From Roseovarius mucosus DSM 17069 (lineage in GTDB: Bacteria > Pseudomonadota > Alphaproteobacteria > Rhodobacterales > Rhodobacteraceae): a DNA stretch of 64,000 nt. Positions 35,131-45,262 of this stretch are shown one piece after another. The notes under the pieces are model-generated. The model saw nothing but the letters and a program-made list of their open reading frames with translations. It was not told where the DNA came from and did no database searches. The DNA is taken from contig NZ_KN293979.1 in the NCBI RefSeq assembly GCF_000768555.3, positions 248,001 to 312,000 of the forward strand, read 5' to 3'. Position numbers and translations under genes: made by a program. Position 1 is the first letter of the stretch, and the number at the start of each line of letters is the position of its first letter.

Positions 35131-35883
35131 TCAGACCTGACCGCCTGCGATCTCGATGGTCTGGCCATTGAGGCTGGACGAGCCCGGACCGCAGAGCCAG
35201 AGCACTGCTTGCGCCACTTCTTCAGGGGCGATCAGGCGTTTGTGGCGGTTGGCCTCGATCATCATGGCGCGCGCGGCCTCTTCTGAGACGCCTGCGCGCT
35301 GCGAAATGGCGGTGGCATTTCGGCTTACGATGTCAGTGTCCACATATCCGGGACAAATCGCGTTGAAGGTCAGGCCTGTGCCAAGATAATCCTCGCTCAG
35401 CGCGCGGATGAGGCCGATCATCCCGTGTTTCGAAGCGGTATAGGCGGCCGCGCCCTTGAGCCCCTTGATCCCGGCAATCGAGGAAATGGCGATGACCCGA
35501 CCCCAGTCGGTCTGGCGCATGCCGCCCAGACATTCGCGCAAGGTGTAGAATGCGCCGTCGAGATTGGTGGCCATGATCTGACGCCAGAACTCGGCGTCGG
35601 TCTTGTGCAGGGCGCGCCCCTCGGCGATGCCGGCATTGGCTATGCAGATCTGGATCGGGCCGCGCGCGGCGACCGCCTCGGCCACGCCGGCGACGACATG
35701 GGCCTCTCGGGAGACGTCCATAACGACGGGATGCAGGCCTGCGCCGCTGACTGCCTCCAGCACCGCGGCGCGGCGTCCGGTGATTGTCACCTCTGCGCCC
35801 GCCTCGGCCAGCGCGCGGGCGATAGCAAGGCCAATGCCGCTGCCGCCGCCCGTCACCAATGCGTGTTTGCCCGCGATTGTCAT
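35131..35883 (-). CDS. Short-chain dehydrogenase/reductase (SDR)
   Basis: 250 residues from ATG 35883 (MTIAGKHALVTGGGSGIG). Classical SDR: cofactor motif TGGGSGIG, NAG in CIANAGIAEG, catalytic Ser in AISSIAG and YxxxK in AAAYTASKHG. The C-terminal ICPGYVDTDI and SLNGQTIEIAGGQV are typical of 3-oxoacyl-ACP/3-hydroxyacyl dehydrogenase-like SDRs, so NAD(H) with a hydroxyacyl or hydroxy acid substrate is likely, but specificity cannot be read. It is divergent from the methyltransferase-like gene. Confidence 0.9.
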   Translation of the reverse strand: MTIAGKHALVTGGGSGIGLAIARALAEAGAEVTITGRRAAVLEAVSGAGLHPVVMDVSREAHVVAGVAEAVAARGPIQICIANAGIAEGRALHKTDAEFWRQIMATNLDGAFYTLRECLGGMRQTDWGRVIAISSIAGIKGLKGAAAYTASKHGMIGLIRALSEDYLGTGLTFNAICPGYVDTDIVSRNATAISQRAGVSEEAARAMMIEANRHKRLIAPEEVAQAVLWLCGPGSSSLNGQTIEIAGGQV

Positions 35884-35957
35884 CTTGCCTCCACCTTGAC
35901 TCGCGCTACTGTAGCCGCTCTTGACCAAGTGACAACCTCGAGAGGGATCGCAGGCCC

Positions 35958-36410
35958 ATGCTGAAATGGATCGACATGCCGCCTGTTTGGCTGGCGGGGT
36001 TTCTTGCACTCGCGTGGTTGCAATCCAGCCTCTATGGCATGGGCCTCAGCTTTGGCGAGACCTGGGCCGATCTCTTGGGCGGGGTGCTCGTGGGTGGGGG
36101 GATTTTGCTGGTGTTGATGGCGGCCATGGAATTTCGCCGGCACAAGACCAGCATCGTGCCGCATGAAACGCCCGAGCGGCTGATTCAGTCGGGCATTTTC
36201 CGGCGTTCGCGCAACCCCATCTATCTGGGGGATGCGCTGATTCTCGCGGGGCTGATTCTGCGCTGGGACGCGGTTCTGGCGCTGCCACTGATTCCCGTTT
36301 TCGTCTGGGTGATCGAAAAACGCTTCGTTATACCGGAAGAGGACCGGATGCGGCGCAAGTTCCGCATGGATTTTGCGCGATATTGTGAAAAAACCAGACG
36401 TTGGTTGTAG
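35958..36410 (+). CDS. Isoprenylcysteine carboxyl methyltransferase-like membrane protein
   Basis: 150 residues with three or four transmembrane segments. The C-terminal half has the PEMT/ICMT signature: HETPERLIQSGIFRRSRNPIYLGDALILAGLILRW and EKRFVIPEEDRMRRKFRMDFARYCEKTRRW, where the RNP-Y and EE motifs bind S-adenosylmethionine. Bacterial members methylate small or lipid substrates that are mostly unknown. It is a single gene between the SDR and pntA. Confidence 0.82.
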   Translation: MLKWIDMPPVWLAGFLALAWLQSSLYGMGLSFGETWADLLGGVLVGGGILLVLMAAMEFRRHKTSIVPHETPERLIQSGIFRRSRNPIYLGDALILAGLILRWDAVLALPLIPVFVWVIEKRFVIPEEDRMRRKFRMDFARYCEKTRRWL

Positions 36411-36537
36411 AAACCGCGACAATCTTGATCTCGTCACTCACGAAATAGTGTGAAATAACGACTTTCGGGACAAGGAAACCGGCATGCCGCGCTGCGGGGC
36501 CACCAAAACACGTCATCTGCCAAAGGGGGAGACAGCA

Positions 36538-38112
36538 TTGAAGATCGGAACGCCAAAGGAAGTGCATGAGGGCGAGAATCGGGTCGCCATGACGCCCGAT
36601 TCGGCCCTGCAATTGCAAAAGCTGGGCTATGACTGCGCCATCGAGGCCGGGGCCGGGGCCGCTGCCGGGTTCTCGGATGCGGCCTATGAGGCTGCCGGGG
36701 TCGAGGTGATCAAGACCGCTGCGGCCCTCTACAAGGCCGTGGATATCGTGGCCAAGGTGCGCCCGCCCAGCGAGACAGAGGCCAAGCGCCTGAGCGAAGG
36801 CCAGCTTCTGATCTCCTTCTTCTGGCCTGCGCAGAATGAGGCGCAGATGAAACAACTCGCCGACAAGGGCACATCGGTCATCGCCATGGACATGGTGCCG
36901 CGCATCAGCCGCGCGCAGAAGATGGACGCTCTGTCCTCAATGGCCAATATCGCGGGCTACCGCGCGGTGATCGAGGCCGGCAACAACTTTGGCCGCTTCT
37001 TTACCGGGCAGATCACCGCGGCGGGCAAGGTGCCCCCGGCCAAGGTTCTGATCGTCGGCGCGGGCGTGGCGGGGCTTGCGGCCATCGGCACATCGACCAG
37101 CCTCGGTGCGATCACCTATGCGTTTGACGTGCGGCCCGAAGTGGCCGAGCAGGTCGAATCCATGGGCGCGCAGTTCGTCTATCTCGATTTCAAGGAAGAG
37201 CAGCAGGATGGGGCCGCCACCGGTGGCTATGCCTCTGTCTCTAGCCCGGAATTCCGCGAGGCGCAGTTGGCCAAGTTCCGCGAACTGGCCCCGGAGATGG
37301 ATATCGTCATCACCACCGCCCTCATCCCCAACCGCGAAGCGCCCGAGCTTTGGACCGAGGATATGGTCAAGGCGATGAAGCGCGGCTCGGTCATCGTGGA
37401 TCTGGCCGCCGAAAAGGGCGGCAACTGCAAGCTGACGGTGATGGATGAAAAGATCGTCACCGACAACGGCGTGACCATCATCGGCTATACCGATTTTCCG
37501 AGCCGGATGGCGGCGCAATCCTCGACGCTTTATGCCACCAACATCCGCCACATGATGTCGGACCTCACGCCCGAGAAGGATGGCAAGGTCAATCACAACA
37601 TGGAGGATGACGTGATCCGGGGGGCCACTGTGGCCCATGCGGGTGCCGTTACCTTCCCGCCGCCGCCGCCCAAGGTTGCGGCGATTGCTGCTGCCAAGCC
37701 CAAGGAAAAGGCCAAGGAACTGACGGCCGAAGAAAAGCGCGCGGCGGAAATGGCGGCGTTCAAGGCGCAGACCAAGCAACAGGTCACGCTTCTGGTGGTC
37801 GGTGCTGCGTTGCTCTTGGGGGTGGGTCTGGTGGCCCCGGCCAGCTTCATGCAGCATTTCATCGTCTTCGTCCTGGCCGTTTTCGTGGGCTTCCAGGTGA
37901 TCTGGAACGTGTCGCACAGCCTGCACACGCCGCTGATGGCCGTGACCAACGCGATCTCGTCGATCATCATTCTGGGTGCGCTCATGCAGATCGGATCGGG
38001 GTCTTTCCTGGTCATCCTGCTGGCGGCGCTGTCGGTCTTCATGGCCGGGATCAATATTTTCGGTGGCTTCCTCGTCACCCGGCGCATGCTCGCCATGTTC
38101 CAGAAGTCATAA
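36538..38112 (+). CDS. pntA: NAD(P) transhydrogenase, alpha subunit
   Basis: 524 residues from a TTG start at 36538, with AAGGGGGAG upstream; the frame continues to 36484 but [17 protein letters not shown] is the family N-terminus. The NAD-binding domain I shows [39 protein letters not shown] motif ([17 protein letters not shown]) and [11 protein letters not shown]. The C-terminal third carries four membrane helices ([17 protein letters not shown] onward), so the alpha subunit is of the fused E. coli type rather than split into PntAA and PntAB. With PntB it couples hydride transfer from NADH to NADP+ to proton entry. Followed after 13 bases by pntB. Confidence 0.95.
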   Translation: MKIGTPKEVHEGENRVAMTPDSALQLQKLGYDCAIEAGAGAAAGFSDAAYEAAGVEVIKTAAALYKAVDIVAKVRPPSETEAKRLSEGQLLISFFWPAQNEAQMKQLADKGTSVIAMDMVPRISRAQKMDALSSMANIAGYRAVIEAGNNFGRFFTGQITAAGKVPPAKVLIVGAGVAGLAAIGTSTSLGAITYAFDVRPEVAEQVESMGAQFVYLDFKEEQQDGAATGGYASVSSPEFREAQLAKFRELAPEMDIVITTALIPNREAPELWTEDMVKAMKRGSVIVDLAAEKGGNCKLTVMDEKIVTDNGVTIIGYTDFPSRMAAQSSTLYATNIRHMMSDLTPEKDGKVNHNMEDDVIRGATVAHAGAVTFPPPPPKVAAIAAAKPKEKAKELTAEEKRAAEMAAFKAQTKQQVTLLVVGAALLLGVGLVAPASFMQHFIVFVLAVFVGFQVIWNVSHSLHTPLMAVTNAISSIIILGALMQIGSGSFLVILLAALSVFMAGINIFGGFLVTRRMLAMFQKS

Positions 38113-38125
38113 GGAGTAGAGGATC

Positions 38126-39559
38126 ATGGATTACGGTTTCACGACGGCCGCCTATGTGGTGGCGGCCATCCTCTTCATCCTCTCTCTGGGCGGGCTCTCG
38201 GGGCAGGAAAGCGCCAAGCGCGCGGTGTGGTATGGCATGGCCGGTATGGCGTTGGCGGTTGTCGCCACGCTCATTGGCCCCGGTGCCGGGCTCTGGCTCT
38301 TGTCGCTGGTGCTGATCGCGGCCGGTGGTGCGATTGGCTATGTGGTGGCCACGCGGGTGCAGATGACCGAGATGCCGCAGCTTGTGGCGGCGATGCACAG
38401 CCTTGTGGGCCTCGCGGCGGTCTTTGTCGGCTTTAACGCCGATATCGAACTGGGGCGCGTGCTGGCGATGGACGACACCGCGCGTAAGGGGCTTGAGGGC
38501 TTTGCCGCCGTGCTGGCCAAGAAAACCAGCGTCGAGGTGGCGATCCTGCGGGTCGAGGTGTTCTTGGGCGTCTTTATCGGGGCGGTGACCTTTACCGGCT
38601 CGATCATCGCCTTTGGCAAGCTGGCGGGCAAGGTTGATACCGCCGCCAAGAAGCTGCCGGGCGGGCACATGCTCAATGCCGGGGCGGCGATCCTGTCGAC
38701 CGTGCTGGGGATCATGTATTTCAATGACGCCGGCATCTGGACGCTGGTGGTGATGACGCTTCTGGCGTTCTTCATCGGCTATCACCTGATCATGGGGATC
38801 GGCGGCGCGGACATGCCCGTGGTGGTGTCGATGCTCAACAGCTACTCGGGCTGGGCCGCGGCAGCGATCGGCTTCAGCCTTGGCAATGACCTCTTGATCG
38901 TGGTGGGGGCGCTGGTCGGTTCCTCTGGTGCGATCCTGAGCTACATCATGTGCAAGGCGATGAACCGGTCGTTCATCTCGGTCATTCTGGGCGGCTTTGG
39001 CGGCCCGGCGGGCGAGCAGATGGCGGTCGAAGGCGAGCAGGTGGCGATTGACGTCGATGGTGTCGCCACGGCGCTGAACGAGGCCGACAGCATCATCATC
39101 ATTCCGGGCTATGGCATGGCGGTGGCGCAGGCGCAGGGGGCGGTTTCCGAACTGACCGCGAAACTGCGGGCCAAGGGCAAGAACGTGCGTTTCGCCATCC
39201 ATCCGGTTGCGGGCCGTCTTCCGGGGCATATGAACGTGCTCTTGGCCGAGGCCAAGGTGCCCTATGACATCGTGCTGGAAATGGACGAGATCAACGAGGA
39301 TTTCCCCGACACGGATGTGGCCATCGTCATCGGTTCCAACGACATCGTGAACCCGGCGGCGCAGGACGATCCCAACAGCCCCATCGCCGGGATGCCGGTC
39401 TTGGAGTGCTGGAAGGCCAAGCAGGTGTTTGTCTCGAAGCGCGGGCAGGGCACCGGCTATTCGGGGATCGAGAACCCGCTCTTCTACAAGGACAACACGC
39501 GGATGTTCTATGGCGATGCCAAGGCGAGCCTGTCGAGCCTTTTGCCGAAGATCGACTGA
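38126..39559 (+). CDS. pntB: NAD(P) transhydrogenase, beta subunit
   Basis: 477 residues. The N-terminal half has about nine transmembrane helices ([58 protein letters not shown]). The C-terminal domain III binds [61 protein letters not shown] and the end [11 protein letters not shown]. It completes the proton-pumping transhydrogenase with PntA. A strong terminator follows. Confidence 0.96.
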   Translation: MDYGFTTAAYVVAAILFILSLGGLSGQESAKRAVWYGMAGMALAVVATLIGPGAGLWLLSLVLIAAGGAIGYVVATRVQMTEMPQLVAAMHSLVGLAAVFVGFNADIELGRVLAMDDTARKGLEGFAAVLAKKTSVEVAILRVEVFLGVFIGAVTFTGSIIAFGKLAGKVDTAAKKLPGGHMLNAGAAILSTVLGIMYFNDAGIWTLVVMTLLAFFIGYHLIMGIGGADMPVVVSMLNSYSGWAAAAIGFSLGNDLLIVVGALVGSSGAILSYIMCKAMNRSFISVILGGFGGPAGEQMAVEGEQVAIDVDGVATALNEADSIIIIPGYGMAVAQAQGAVSELTAKLRAKGKNVRFAIHPVAGRLPGHMNVLLAEAKVPYDIVLEMDEINEDFPDTDVAIVIGSNDIVNPAAQDDPNSPIAGMPVLECWKAKQVFVSKRGQGTGYSGIENPLFYKDNTRMFYGDAKASLSSLLPKID

Positions 39560-39583
39560 TCGTTTCGGGATGTGAGAATGCAG

Positions 39584-39612
39584 AGGGCGCGGCCGAGAGG
39601 CTGCGCCCTTTC
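39584..39612 (+). terminator. Rho-independent-type terminator after pntAB
   Basis: Eleven-bp stem AGGGCGCGGCC / GGCTGCGCCCT (one G-U pair) with a GAGA tetraloop, then TTTC, 24 bases after the pntB stop. Confidence 0.75.
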
Positions 39613-39786
39613 GTGTTCTGCTTTCCCTTTGGCAAAGGTTGGAATTTGAGTATTTTGGGAACGATGACGCCCAAAGCTTGCGCGGTATACACTTGTGTTC
39701 CGCTAAATCATTGGGTTTGAACGAAAAACCTCTTTTTCGCGGGCGCGGCACGCGGTATGGAGCGCGGAGGAACAGGAGAACGGCGC

Positions 39787-41067
39787 ATGCCCCCCATTCA
39801 GGACCACCCGCTGCGCTATGAGTTGGCCAATGAGCTGCATGCGCGCCCCTTTCCCTCGCTCAATGCGCCCTGCACCGCCGTTTATCTGGCGGTCAAGCAG
39901 CCGCATGACGCTGCCAAGCGGGACCGGGCGGCGGATTTGGCGCATCTGATCGCACTTCTCGATCGCTACGGGGCCAAGCATCCGCAGCCGGGGGCCACGC
40001 ATTATTCCGGCCAGATCGGGCGGCACAGCCTGAAATGGGAAAGCCATACCGAGATGGTGACCTATACCGTCTTTACCGACGGGGTCAGCGCGCGGCCCTT
40101 TGATCCGGCGGATTTCGAGGTGTTTCCGGCCGATTGGCTGGCGGACGCGCCAGGGCTGCGCGTAACCTCGGCGATGATCCGGGTGATCCCGTGGAAGAGC
40201 CGCGAGGCGACGCGTGACGAGATTGACCAGTGGTTCGTGTCCGAGAGCGTGGCGGTGGCGCGCGTGCTGGATGATGCGGCCGTTATGGCGGGCGATTTTC
40301 GGATTGATCCGGCGGGGCATCTGCGGTTCTCGCTGCACGTGGCCCCCAGCACCGGCGCGCGGCGGATTGGCCGCGTGGTGCAGCGCCTGTGCGAGATCGA
40401 GACCTACAAGGCGATGTCGATGCTGGGCTTTGCCCGCGTGCGCGAAATGGGCCGCCAGATGGGCGAGACCGATAGCCAGTTGAGCCGCCTGATCAATGAC
40501 ATGACGGGGGGCAGCCAACCAGCGGAGGAAACGCTGCAAAGCCTCTTGCGGGTTTCGGCCGAGTTGGAGGCGCTGGTGGCGCGCTCGTCCTTCCGCTTTG
40601 GCGCGACGGCGGCCTATGAGCAGATCGTCAACCAGCGGATTGCGGTCTTGCGCGAGGAACGCTTTGAGGGGCGGCAGACCTTCGCGGAATTCATGATGCG
40701 CCGCTATGATCCGGCGATGCGCACCGTGCGCGCCACCAAGGATCGGCTGGCCGCCATGGCCGACCGGGCGATGCGGGCGGGCGAATTGCTGCGCACGCGG
40801 GTGGATGTGGAGCGGAGCGCACAGAATCAGGCGCTGCTCGAGAGCATGGACAAGCGCGCCGATCTGCAACTGCGGTTGCAAAAGACGGTCGAGGGTCTGT
40901 CCGTGGTGGCGATCAGCTATTACGCGGTGTCGCTGGCCTCTTATCTGCTTTATCCGTTGGCGGAGGTGCTGGGCATGAGCAAGGGCAGCGTGACCGCTGC
41001 CGTGACTTTACCTGTCATCGCCCTCGTGTGGTGGATGGTGCAGCGCATTCGCAAGAAGCTGCATTAG
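39787..41067 (+). CDS. DUF3422 family membrane protein
   Basis: 426 residues from ATG 39787. The N-terminal PLRYELANELHARPFPSLNAP is the DUF3422 signature. The middle is helical with a long coiled-coil-like stretch (RTRVDVERSAQNQALLESMDKRADLQLRLQKT), and two transmembrane helices close the protein (VVAISYYAVSLASYLLYPL, AAVTLPVIALVWWMVQRI). Function is unknown; the layout recalls CorA-like proteins, but the GMN motif is absent. It sits alone between the pnt terminator and a palindromic repeat. Confidence 0.85.
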   Translation: MPPIQDHPLRYELANELHARPFPSLNAPCTAVYLAVKQPHDAAKRDRAADLAHLIALLDRYGAKHPQPGATHYSGQIGRHSLKWESHTEMVTYTVFTDGVSARPFDPADFEVFPADWLADAPGLRVTSAMIRVIPWKSREATRDEIDQWFVSESVAVARVLDDAAVMAGDFRIDPAGHLRFSLHVAPSTGARRIGRVVQRLCEIETYKAMSMLGFARVREMGRQMGETDSQLSRLINDMTGGSQPAEETLQSLLRVSAELEALVARSSFRFGATAAYEQIVNQRIAVLREERFEGRQTFAEFMMRRYDPAMRTVRATKDRLAAMADRAMRAGELLRTRVDVERSAQNQALLESMDKRADLQLRLQKTVEGLSVVAISYYAVSLASYLLYPLAEVLGMSKGSVTAAVTLPVIALVWWMVQRIRKKLH

Positions 41068-41096
41068 AGCGTGTGGCGCCCCATCAAACCACACCC

Positions 41097-41117
41097 GTCC
41101 CGGACCTGATCCGGGAC
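41097..41117. repeat. Palindromic intergenic repeat (GTCCCGGA type)
   Basis: GTCCCGGA, CCTGA loop, TCCGGGAC: perfect 8-bp arms, between the convergent DUF3422 and SHMT-like genes. It is followed by another GC-rich inverted segment (GGCCCCGG...CCGGGGC, about 41138-41159). Related to the hairpin at 21359-21379. Confidence 0.65.
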
Positions 41118-41183
41118 CTTGCCGAGGCAGGGTAGAGGCCCCGGCGCGGGGGCCGGGGCGATGTGAACCCGCTCTAATGCGGT

Positions 41184-42500
41184 TCAGGTGATGTAATGCA
41201 GCCGGTCAAAGCTCTGACGCCAGCCTGAGACCTCGGGCAAGAGCGCATCGGGGTCATTGCCGCGCAGCGCCCGCGCGATAAGCGCCGCCATGCGCGGGGC
41301 ATGCTCTGGTGTGACACCCCAGCGGACCAGTTCGGGCGTGCCGATGCGCAACCCGTTCATATCGCCCGCCACGGGCGCAATCGGCAGGCCTATACCGCAG
41401 GCGAGAAAGCCCGCGCGGCGCAGCGTTTTGGACGCCGCCTGACCGCCGCCGAACCCCGCCGCCGCGATGGCGAATTGGTGCGAGGCGGTGGCGATTCCCC
41501 CGGCCTTGAAGACGGGCAGGCCTTCGGCTTCGAGCGCCGTTGCAAGCGCCTGAGCCACCGTGATCATCTGCGCGGCATAGTTGCGGCCATGGCTGCGCCA
41601 ATCGCAGAGCGTGATGGCAAGTGCTGCGGATTTCGCCGCGTCGAAATTGGCCGTCATGCCAGGAAAGGCGATGGCATCCAGACGTTCCGCCAGATCCGCC
41701 TCGTTGGTGACGATGAGCCCCCCGGCAGGGCCCCCAAGGCTCTTGTAGGTGCTCATTGTCATCAGATGCGCGCCCTCATCGAGCGGGTTCTTCCACGCGC
41801 CGCCCGCGATGATGCCGCATTGATGCGCGGCGTCGAAAAGCAGTTTGGCCCCCACCGCATCGGCAATCGCGCGCACCTCGCGCACGGGGTGCTCCTGTAG
41901 GTTGAGGCTTGCGCCCAGTGTGATCAGCCGGGGGCGTTCGGCCAGGGCCAGCGCGCGCAGACCCGCGACATCGACCGTGTAGCCATCGGCATTCACCGGC
42001 GCCTCAAGGATACGCAGGCCATAGAGCCCGGCGCAGCCCGGTGCATGATGGGTGACGTGGCCGCCGACAGAGGCGGGGGGCGCGATGATCGTGTCGCCGG
42101 GGCGGCAGGTGGCCATGAAGGCGTAGAGATTGGCAATCGCGCCCGACGGCACGCGGATTTCAGCGTATTTCGCACCGAACACCTCGGCGGCGAGTTCCGC
42201 CGCGATGACCTCGATTTCCTCGATCGCCTCGAGCCCCATTTCGTATTTGTCGCCCGGATAGCCCAGCGACGGGCGCGAGCCTATCCCCGAGGCCAGAAGC
42301 GCCTCGGCGCGCGGGTTCATCACATTGGTGGCGGGGTTGAGGTTGAAACACTGGGCCTCGTGGATGCGCCGGTTGTCACTTGCCAGCGCCTCGATGCGCG
42401 CGGCGATGGTGCCCGCGTCCTGATGCGCGGTGCGTGTGGCAAGGGTCTGGATCAGGTCTTCGCAAAGGCTGGGCACCCAAGGGCGGCGGGCAAGTGTCAT
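41184..42500 (-). CDS. Serine hydroxymethyltransferase-like PLP enzyme
   Basis: 438 residues from ATG 42500 (MTLARRPWVPSL). It has the SHMT fold markers ASDNRRIHEA, LGYPGDKYEMGLEAIEEIE, DAAHQCGIIAGG (D223, H226) and the PLP lysine K253 in TMSTYKSLGGPAGG. True GlyA has T-x-T-T-H-K and a YAEGYPG motif (tyrosine pair), which here read STYK and SLGYPG, so it is a divergent subgroup. Substrate may be another beta-hydroxy amino acid. It is divergent from a GcvA-like LysR regulator 101 bases away, suggesting dedicated control. It is probably not the housekeeping glyA. Confidence 0.83.
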   Translation of the reverse strand: MTLARRPWVPSLCEDLIQTLATRTAHQDAGTIAARIEALASDNRRIHEAQCFNLNPATNVMNPRAEALLASGIGSRPSLGYPGDKYEMGLEAIEEIEVIAAELAAEVFGAKYAEIRVPSGAIANLYAFMATCRPGDTIIAPPASVGGHVTHHAPGCAGLYGLRILEAPVNADGYTVDVAGLRALALAERPRLITLGASLNLQEHPVREVRAIADAVGAKLLFDAAHQCGIIAGGAWKNPLDEGAHLMTMSTYKSLGGPAGGLIVTNEADLAERLDAIAFPGMTANFDAAKSAALAITLCDWRSHGRNYAAQMITVAQALATALEAEGLPVFKAGGIATASHQFAIAAAGFGGGQAASKTLRRAGFLACGIGLPIAPVAGDMNGLRIGTPELVRWGVTPEHAPRMAALIARALRGNDPDALLPEVSGWRQSFDRLHYIT

Positions 42501-42601
42501 GGTGGTCTCCTGCGGGTTTGTTCCCGGCAAGATGGCGCGCGGGGATGGACGGTGCAAACGAGATTATGTAAAAATCAGCATAGAAAAACTAAGGCTAGAA
42601 A

Positions 42602-43492
42602 ATGTCCGTGTCGCCACCACGCCCCAAGGGGCCGCCGCTCAATGCGTTGCGCGCGTTTGAGGCGGCCGCCCGATTGGGCGGTTTTGCCAATGCTGCCGAA
42701 GAGCTGTGCGTCACGCCTGGCGCAGTATCGCAACATATCCGGGCATTGGAGGACTGGATCGGCGCGGACCTCTTTGAGCGTCGGTCGCAGGGGGTGCGGC
42801 TGACGGCGCTGGGGGCAGAGGCGATGCCGGGATTCGCCGCGGCTTTTGACGCGATGGGGGCGGCGGTGCATGGCCTGCGGGGGGCGGCCCGGCATCGGAC
42901 GTTGCATATCGCGGCGCTGCCATCGGTGGCGCAGCTCTGGCTATCACCGCGCCTGCCGGCGGTGCGCGCGGCCTTGCCAGAGCTGCGCATTTCCGTTTCA
43001 GCCATCGAGGCCCCACCCAACCTGGCGCGTGATCTTTTTGATCTCAGCCTCTTTATCCGCCCGCCGACCGGCGCGCGGGGCGAGCGGGTGCTGGCGCAGG
43101 ATATGATCCTGCCGGTCTGTGCGCCCGAGATTGCCGCGCGGTTGCGCAGCCCCGCCGATTTGGCAGCAGAGACCCTGTTGCACGATGCACTCTGGCCCGA
43201 GGACTGGGCGCTCTGGGCGCGGGTGATGATGCCGGATCTCCGCCTGCCCACCGACGGGCCGCGCTATTCGCTCTATGCCATTGCGCTGGAAGAGGCGCGG
43301 CACGGGGCAGGGGTGCTGATGGGGCATCAGAGCCTGGTTCAGAGCGCACTGGACGAGGGGAGCCTGATCGCGCCCTTTACCGTATCTGTGCCGTCCGGCA
43401 AGGCATTGATGCTGGAACATCCCGCCTTTGATCCACCGCGCGCCGATCTGGCGCGGGTGGTCACGCTGCTTGGCGAACAGGTCACGGGCTGA
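42602..43492 (+). CDS. LysR-type transcriptional regulator, GcvA-like
   Basis: 296 residues. [55 protein letters not shown] is the LysR winged helix-turn-helix of the GcvA subgroup, followed by the periplasmic-binding-like effector domain. GcvA relatives respond to glycine or other small amino acids. Its position divergent from the SHMT-like gene suggests it controls that gene and perhaps itself through the shared 101-base gap, which is AT-richer than its flanks (42560-42600). It is 68 bases before ribBX but functionally separate. Confidence 0.88.
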   Translation: MSVSPPRPKGPPLNALRAFEAAARLGGFANAAEELCVTPGAVSQHIRALEDWIGADLFERRSQGVRLTALGAEAMPGFAAAFDAMGAAVHGLRGAARHRTLHIAALPSVAQLWLSPRLPAVRAALPELRISVSAIEAPPNLARDLFDLSLFIRPPTGARGERVLAQDMILPVCAPEIAARLRSPADLAAETLLHDALWPEDWALWARVMMPDLRLPTDGPRYSLYAIALEEARHGAGVLMGHQSLVQSALDEGSLIAPFTVSVPSGKALMLEHPAFDPPRADLARVVTLLGEQVTG

Positions 43493-43560
43493 TCCCCTCT
43501 GGCCATTGCCGCGCGGCTGCGGTATCCGGGCCGGGTTGCAACACCCCGGAGGGCGCGCCC

Positions 43561-44712
43561 ATGTCCGACACCGTTCCATTCGAGAAACCCGGCCCCGTCG
43601 AGGCCGATCTGCGCCATGCGATTGCGCCCACCGAAGAGATCATCGAGGAGGCGCGCAAGGGCCGGATGTTCATTCTCGTGGACCACGAGGACCGCGAGAA
43701 CGAGGGCGATCTGGTGATCGCCGCCGAGTTCGCCACGCCGGAGGCGGTAAATTTCATGGCGATGCATGGCCGCGGCCTGATCTGCCTGCCGATGACCGCC
43801 GAGCGGATCGACCGGCTGGGCCTGCCGATGATGGCGGTCAACAATTCCTCGCGGCATGAGACCGCCTTTACCGTGTCCATCGAGGCGCGAGAGGGGGTGA
43901 GCACCGGTATTTCCGCAGCCGACCGGGCGCTGACCATTGCCACCGCGATAAACGAGCAAAACACCATGGCGGCGATTGCCACGCCGGGTCATGTCTTTCC
44001 CTTGCGGGCGCGGCGCGGGGGCGTGCTGGTGCGCGCGGGCCATACAGAGGCGGCGGTGGATATCGCGCGGCTGGCGGGGCTGAACCCTTCAGGGGTGATC
44101 TGCGAGATCATGAAAGAGGACGGCAGCATGGCGCGGCTGCCCGACCTGATCGAATTTGCCGCCAAGCATGACCTCAAGATCGGCACGATTTCCGATCTCA
44201 TCGCCTATCGCCACAAGCATGACAACCTGATCACCGAGGTGGGTCGGGACTCCGTCTCCTCAAGCCATGGGGGCGATTGGGAGATGCGGATTTTTGCCGA
44301 TCAGATCACCCAGACCGAGCATGTCGTGCTCATCAAGGGCGATGTAACCGATGGCCGCCCCGTGCTGGCGCGCACCCATGCGCTGAACGCGCTGGAAGAT
44401 GTGCTGGGCATTGGCCTGAGCAAGCGCAGTGATGGGCCGACCGGCAAGCTGCCGCGCGCGATGGAGATCATCGCACGCGAGGGGCGCGGCGCGGTGTTTC
44501 TATTCCGTCAACCCCGGCCCAAACTGGCGGGTGAGATGGAGGATGAGGATGCGCCGCGTACCATCAAGCACACCGGCCTTGGCGCGCAGATCATGTCAAC
44601 CATGGGCATTCGCGAGCTGATCCTGCTGACAGATAGCCCGAAAACCCGCTATCTGGGCCTTGATGCCTATGGCATTTCGATCACCGGCACCCGCCCCCTG
44701 ACCGAGGAGTAA
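43561..44712 (+). CDS. ribB: 3,4-dihydroxy-2-butanone 4-phosphate synthase with degenerate GTP cyclohydrolase II domain (RibBX type)
   Basis: 383 residues. Residues about 20-220 are DHBP synthase: [73 protein letters not shown], which makes the four-carbon unit for lumazine. The C-terminal half aligns with GTP cyclohydrolase II, but the three zinc cysteines (C-x10-C-x-C) are absent: the segment reads [22 protein letters not shown], and RQEGRGIGL is replaced by RQPRPKLAG. This is the RibBX arrangement known in Proteobacteria; the cyclohydrolase must come from another gene. Followed after 4 bases by ribH and then nusB. Confidence 0.92.
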   Translation: MSDTVPFEKPGPVEADLRHAIAPTEEIIEEARKGRMFILVDHEDRENEGDLVIAAEFATPEAVNFMAMHGRGLICLPMTAERIDRLGLPMMAVNNSSRHETAFTVSIEAREGVSTGISAADRALTIATAINEQNTMAAIATPGHVFPLRARRGGVLVRAGHTEAAVDIARLAGLNPSGVICEIMKEDGSMARLPDLIEFAAKHDLKIGTISDLIAYRHKHDNLITEVGRDSVSSSHGGDWEMRIFADQITQTEHVVLIKGDVTDGRPVLARTHALNALEDVLGIGLSKRSDGPTGKLPRAMEIIAREGRGAVFLFRQPRPKLAGEMEDEDAPRTIKHTGLGAQIMSTMGIRELILLTDSPKTRYLGLDAYGISITGTRPLTEE

Positions 44713-44716
44713 GAGC

Positions 44717-45262
44717 ATGGCCGAGCATGAATATTCCCTGCCGCGCGCTGAGTTTGACAAGCCCGTCAAGGTCTTGATCGTGGTGGCGCCGTTTTATCGC
44801 GACATTGCCGACAATCTGATTGCCGGGGCCACGGCCGAGATCGAGGCCACGGGCGGCACCTACGAGATTGCCGAAGTTCCTGGCGCGCTGGAAATGCCCA
44901 CAGCCATCGGTATCGCGGAACGCGTGGCCAATTTCGACGCCTATGTGGCGCTGGGCTGTGTGATCCGGGGCGAGACCACGCATTACGACACCGTCTGCAA
45001 TGACAGCTCGCGCGGTATCACGCTGCTGGGCTTGCAAGGCCTGTGCATCGGCAATGGTATCCTGACGGTCGAAAACCGCGCCCAAGCCGAGGTGCGCGCC
45101 GATCCCGCGCGCATGAACAAGGGCGCGGGTGCGGCGGCGGCGGCCTTGCATCTGGTGGCGCTCGCCCGTAAATGGGGCGGCCCGCGCAAGGGCGTGGGAT
45201 TCAAGCCCGCGACCGAGGAGATCCAGATCGCAGGCGCAGCAAAAGGCAAACCCGTCGCATGA
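44717..45262 (+). CDS. ribH: 6,7-dimethyl-8-ribityllumazine synthase
   Basis: 181 residues. Lumazine synthase joins the RibB product to the pyrimidine. Motifs: VLIVVAPFYRDIADNLIAGA, EVPGALEMPTAIGIA, ALGCVIRGETTHYDTVCNDSSRGI (His of the active site) and NGILTVENRAQAEVRAD. It is somewhat longer than usual at the C-terminus (KGVGFKPATEEIQIAGAAKG). It overlaps nusB by 4 bases, and the ribBX-ribH-nusB order is typical of alphaproteobacteria. Confidence 0.96.
   Translation: MAEHEYSLPRAEFDKPVKVLIVVAPFYRDIADNLIAGATAEIEATGGTYEIAEVPGALEMPTAIGIAERVANFDAYVALGCVIRGETTHYDTVCNDSSRGITLLGLQGLCIGNGILTVENRAQAEVRADPARMNKGAGAAAAALHLVALARKWGGPRKGVGFKPATEEIQIAGAAKGKPVA

Noticed and set aside
38075..39751. 558-codon minus-strand frame over pntB
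   Set aside because: Composition rich in His/Arg/Asp with no domain; pntB is unmistakable on the other strand.
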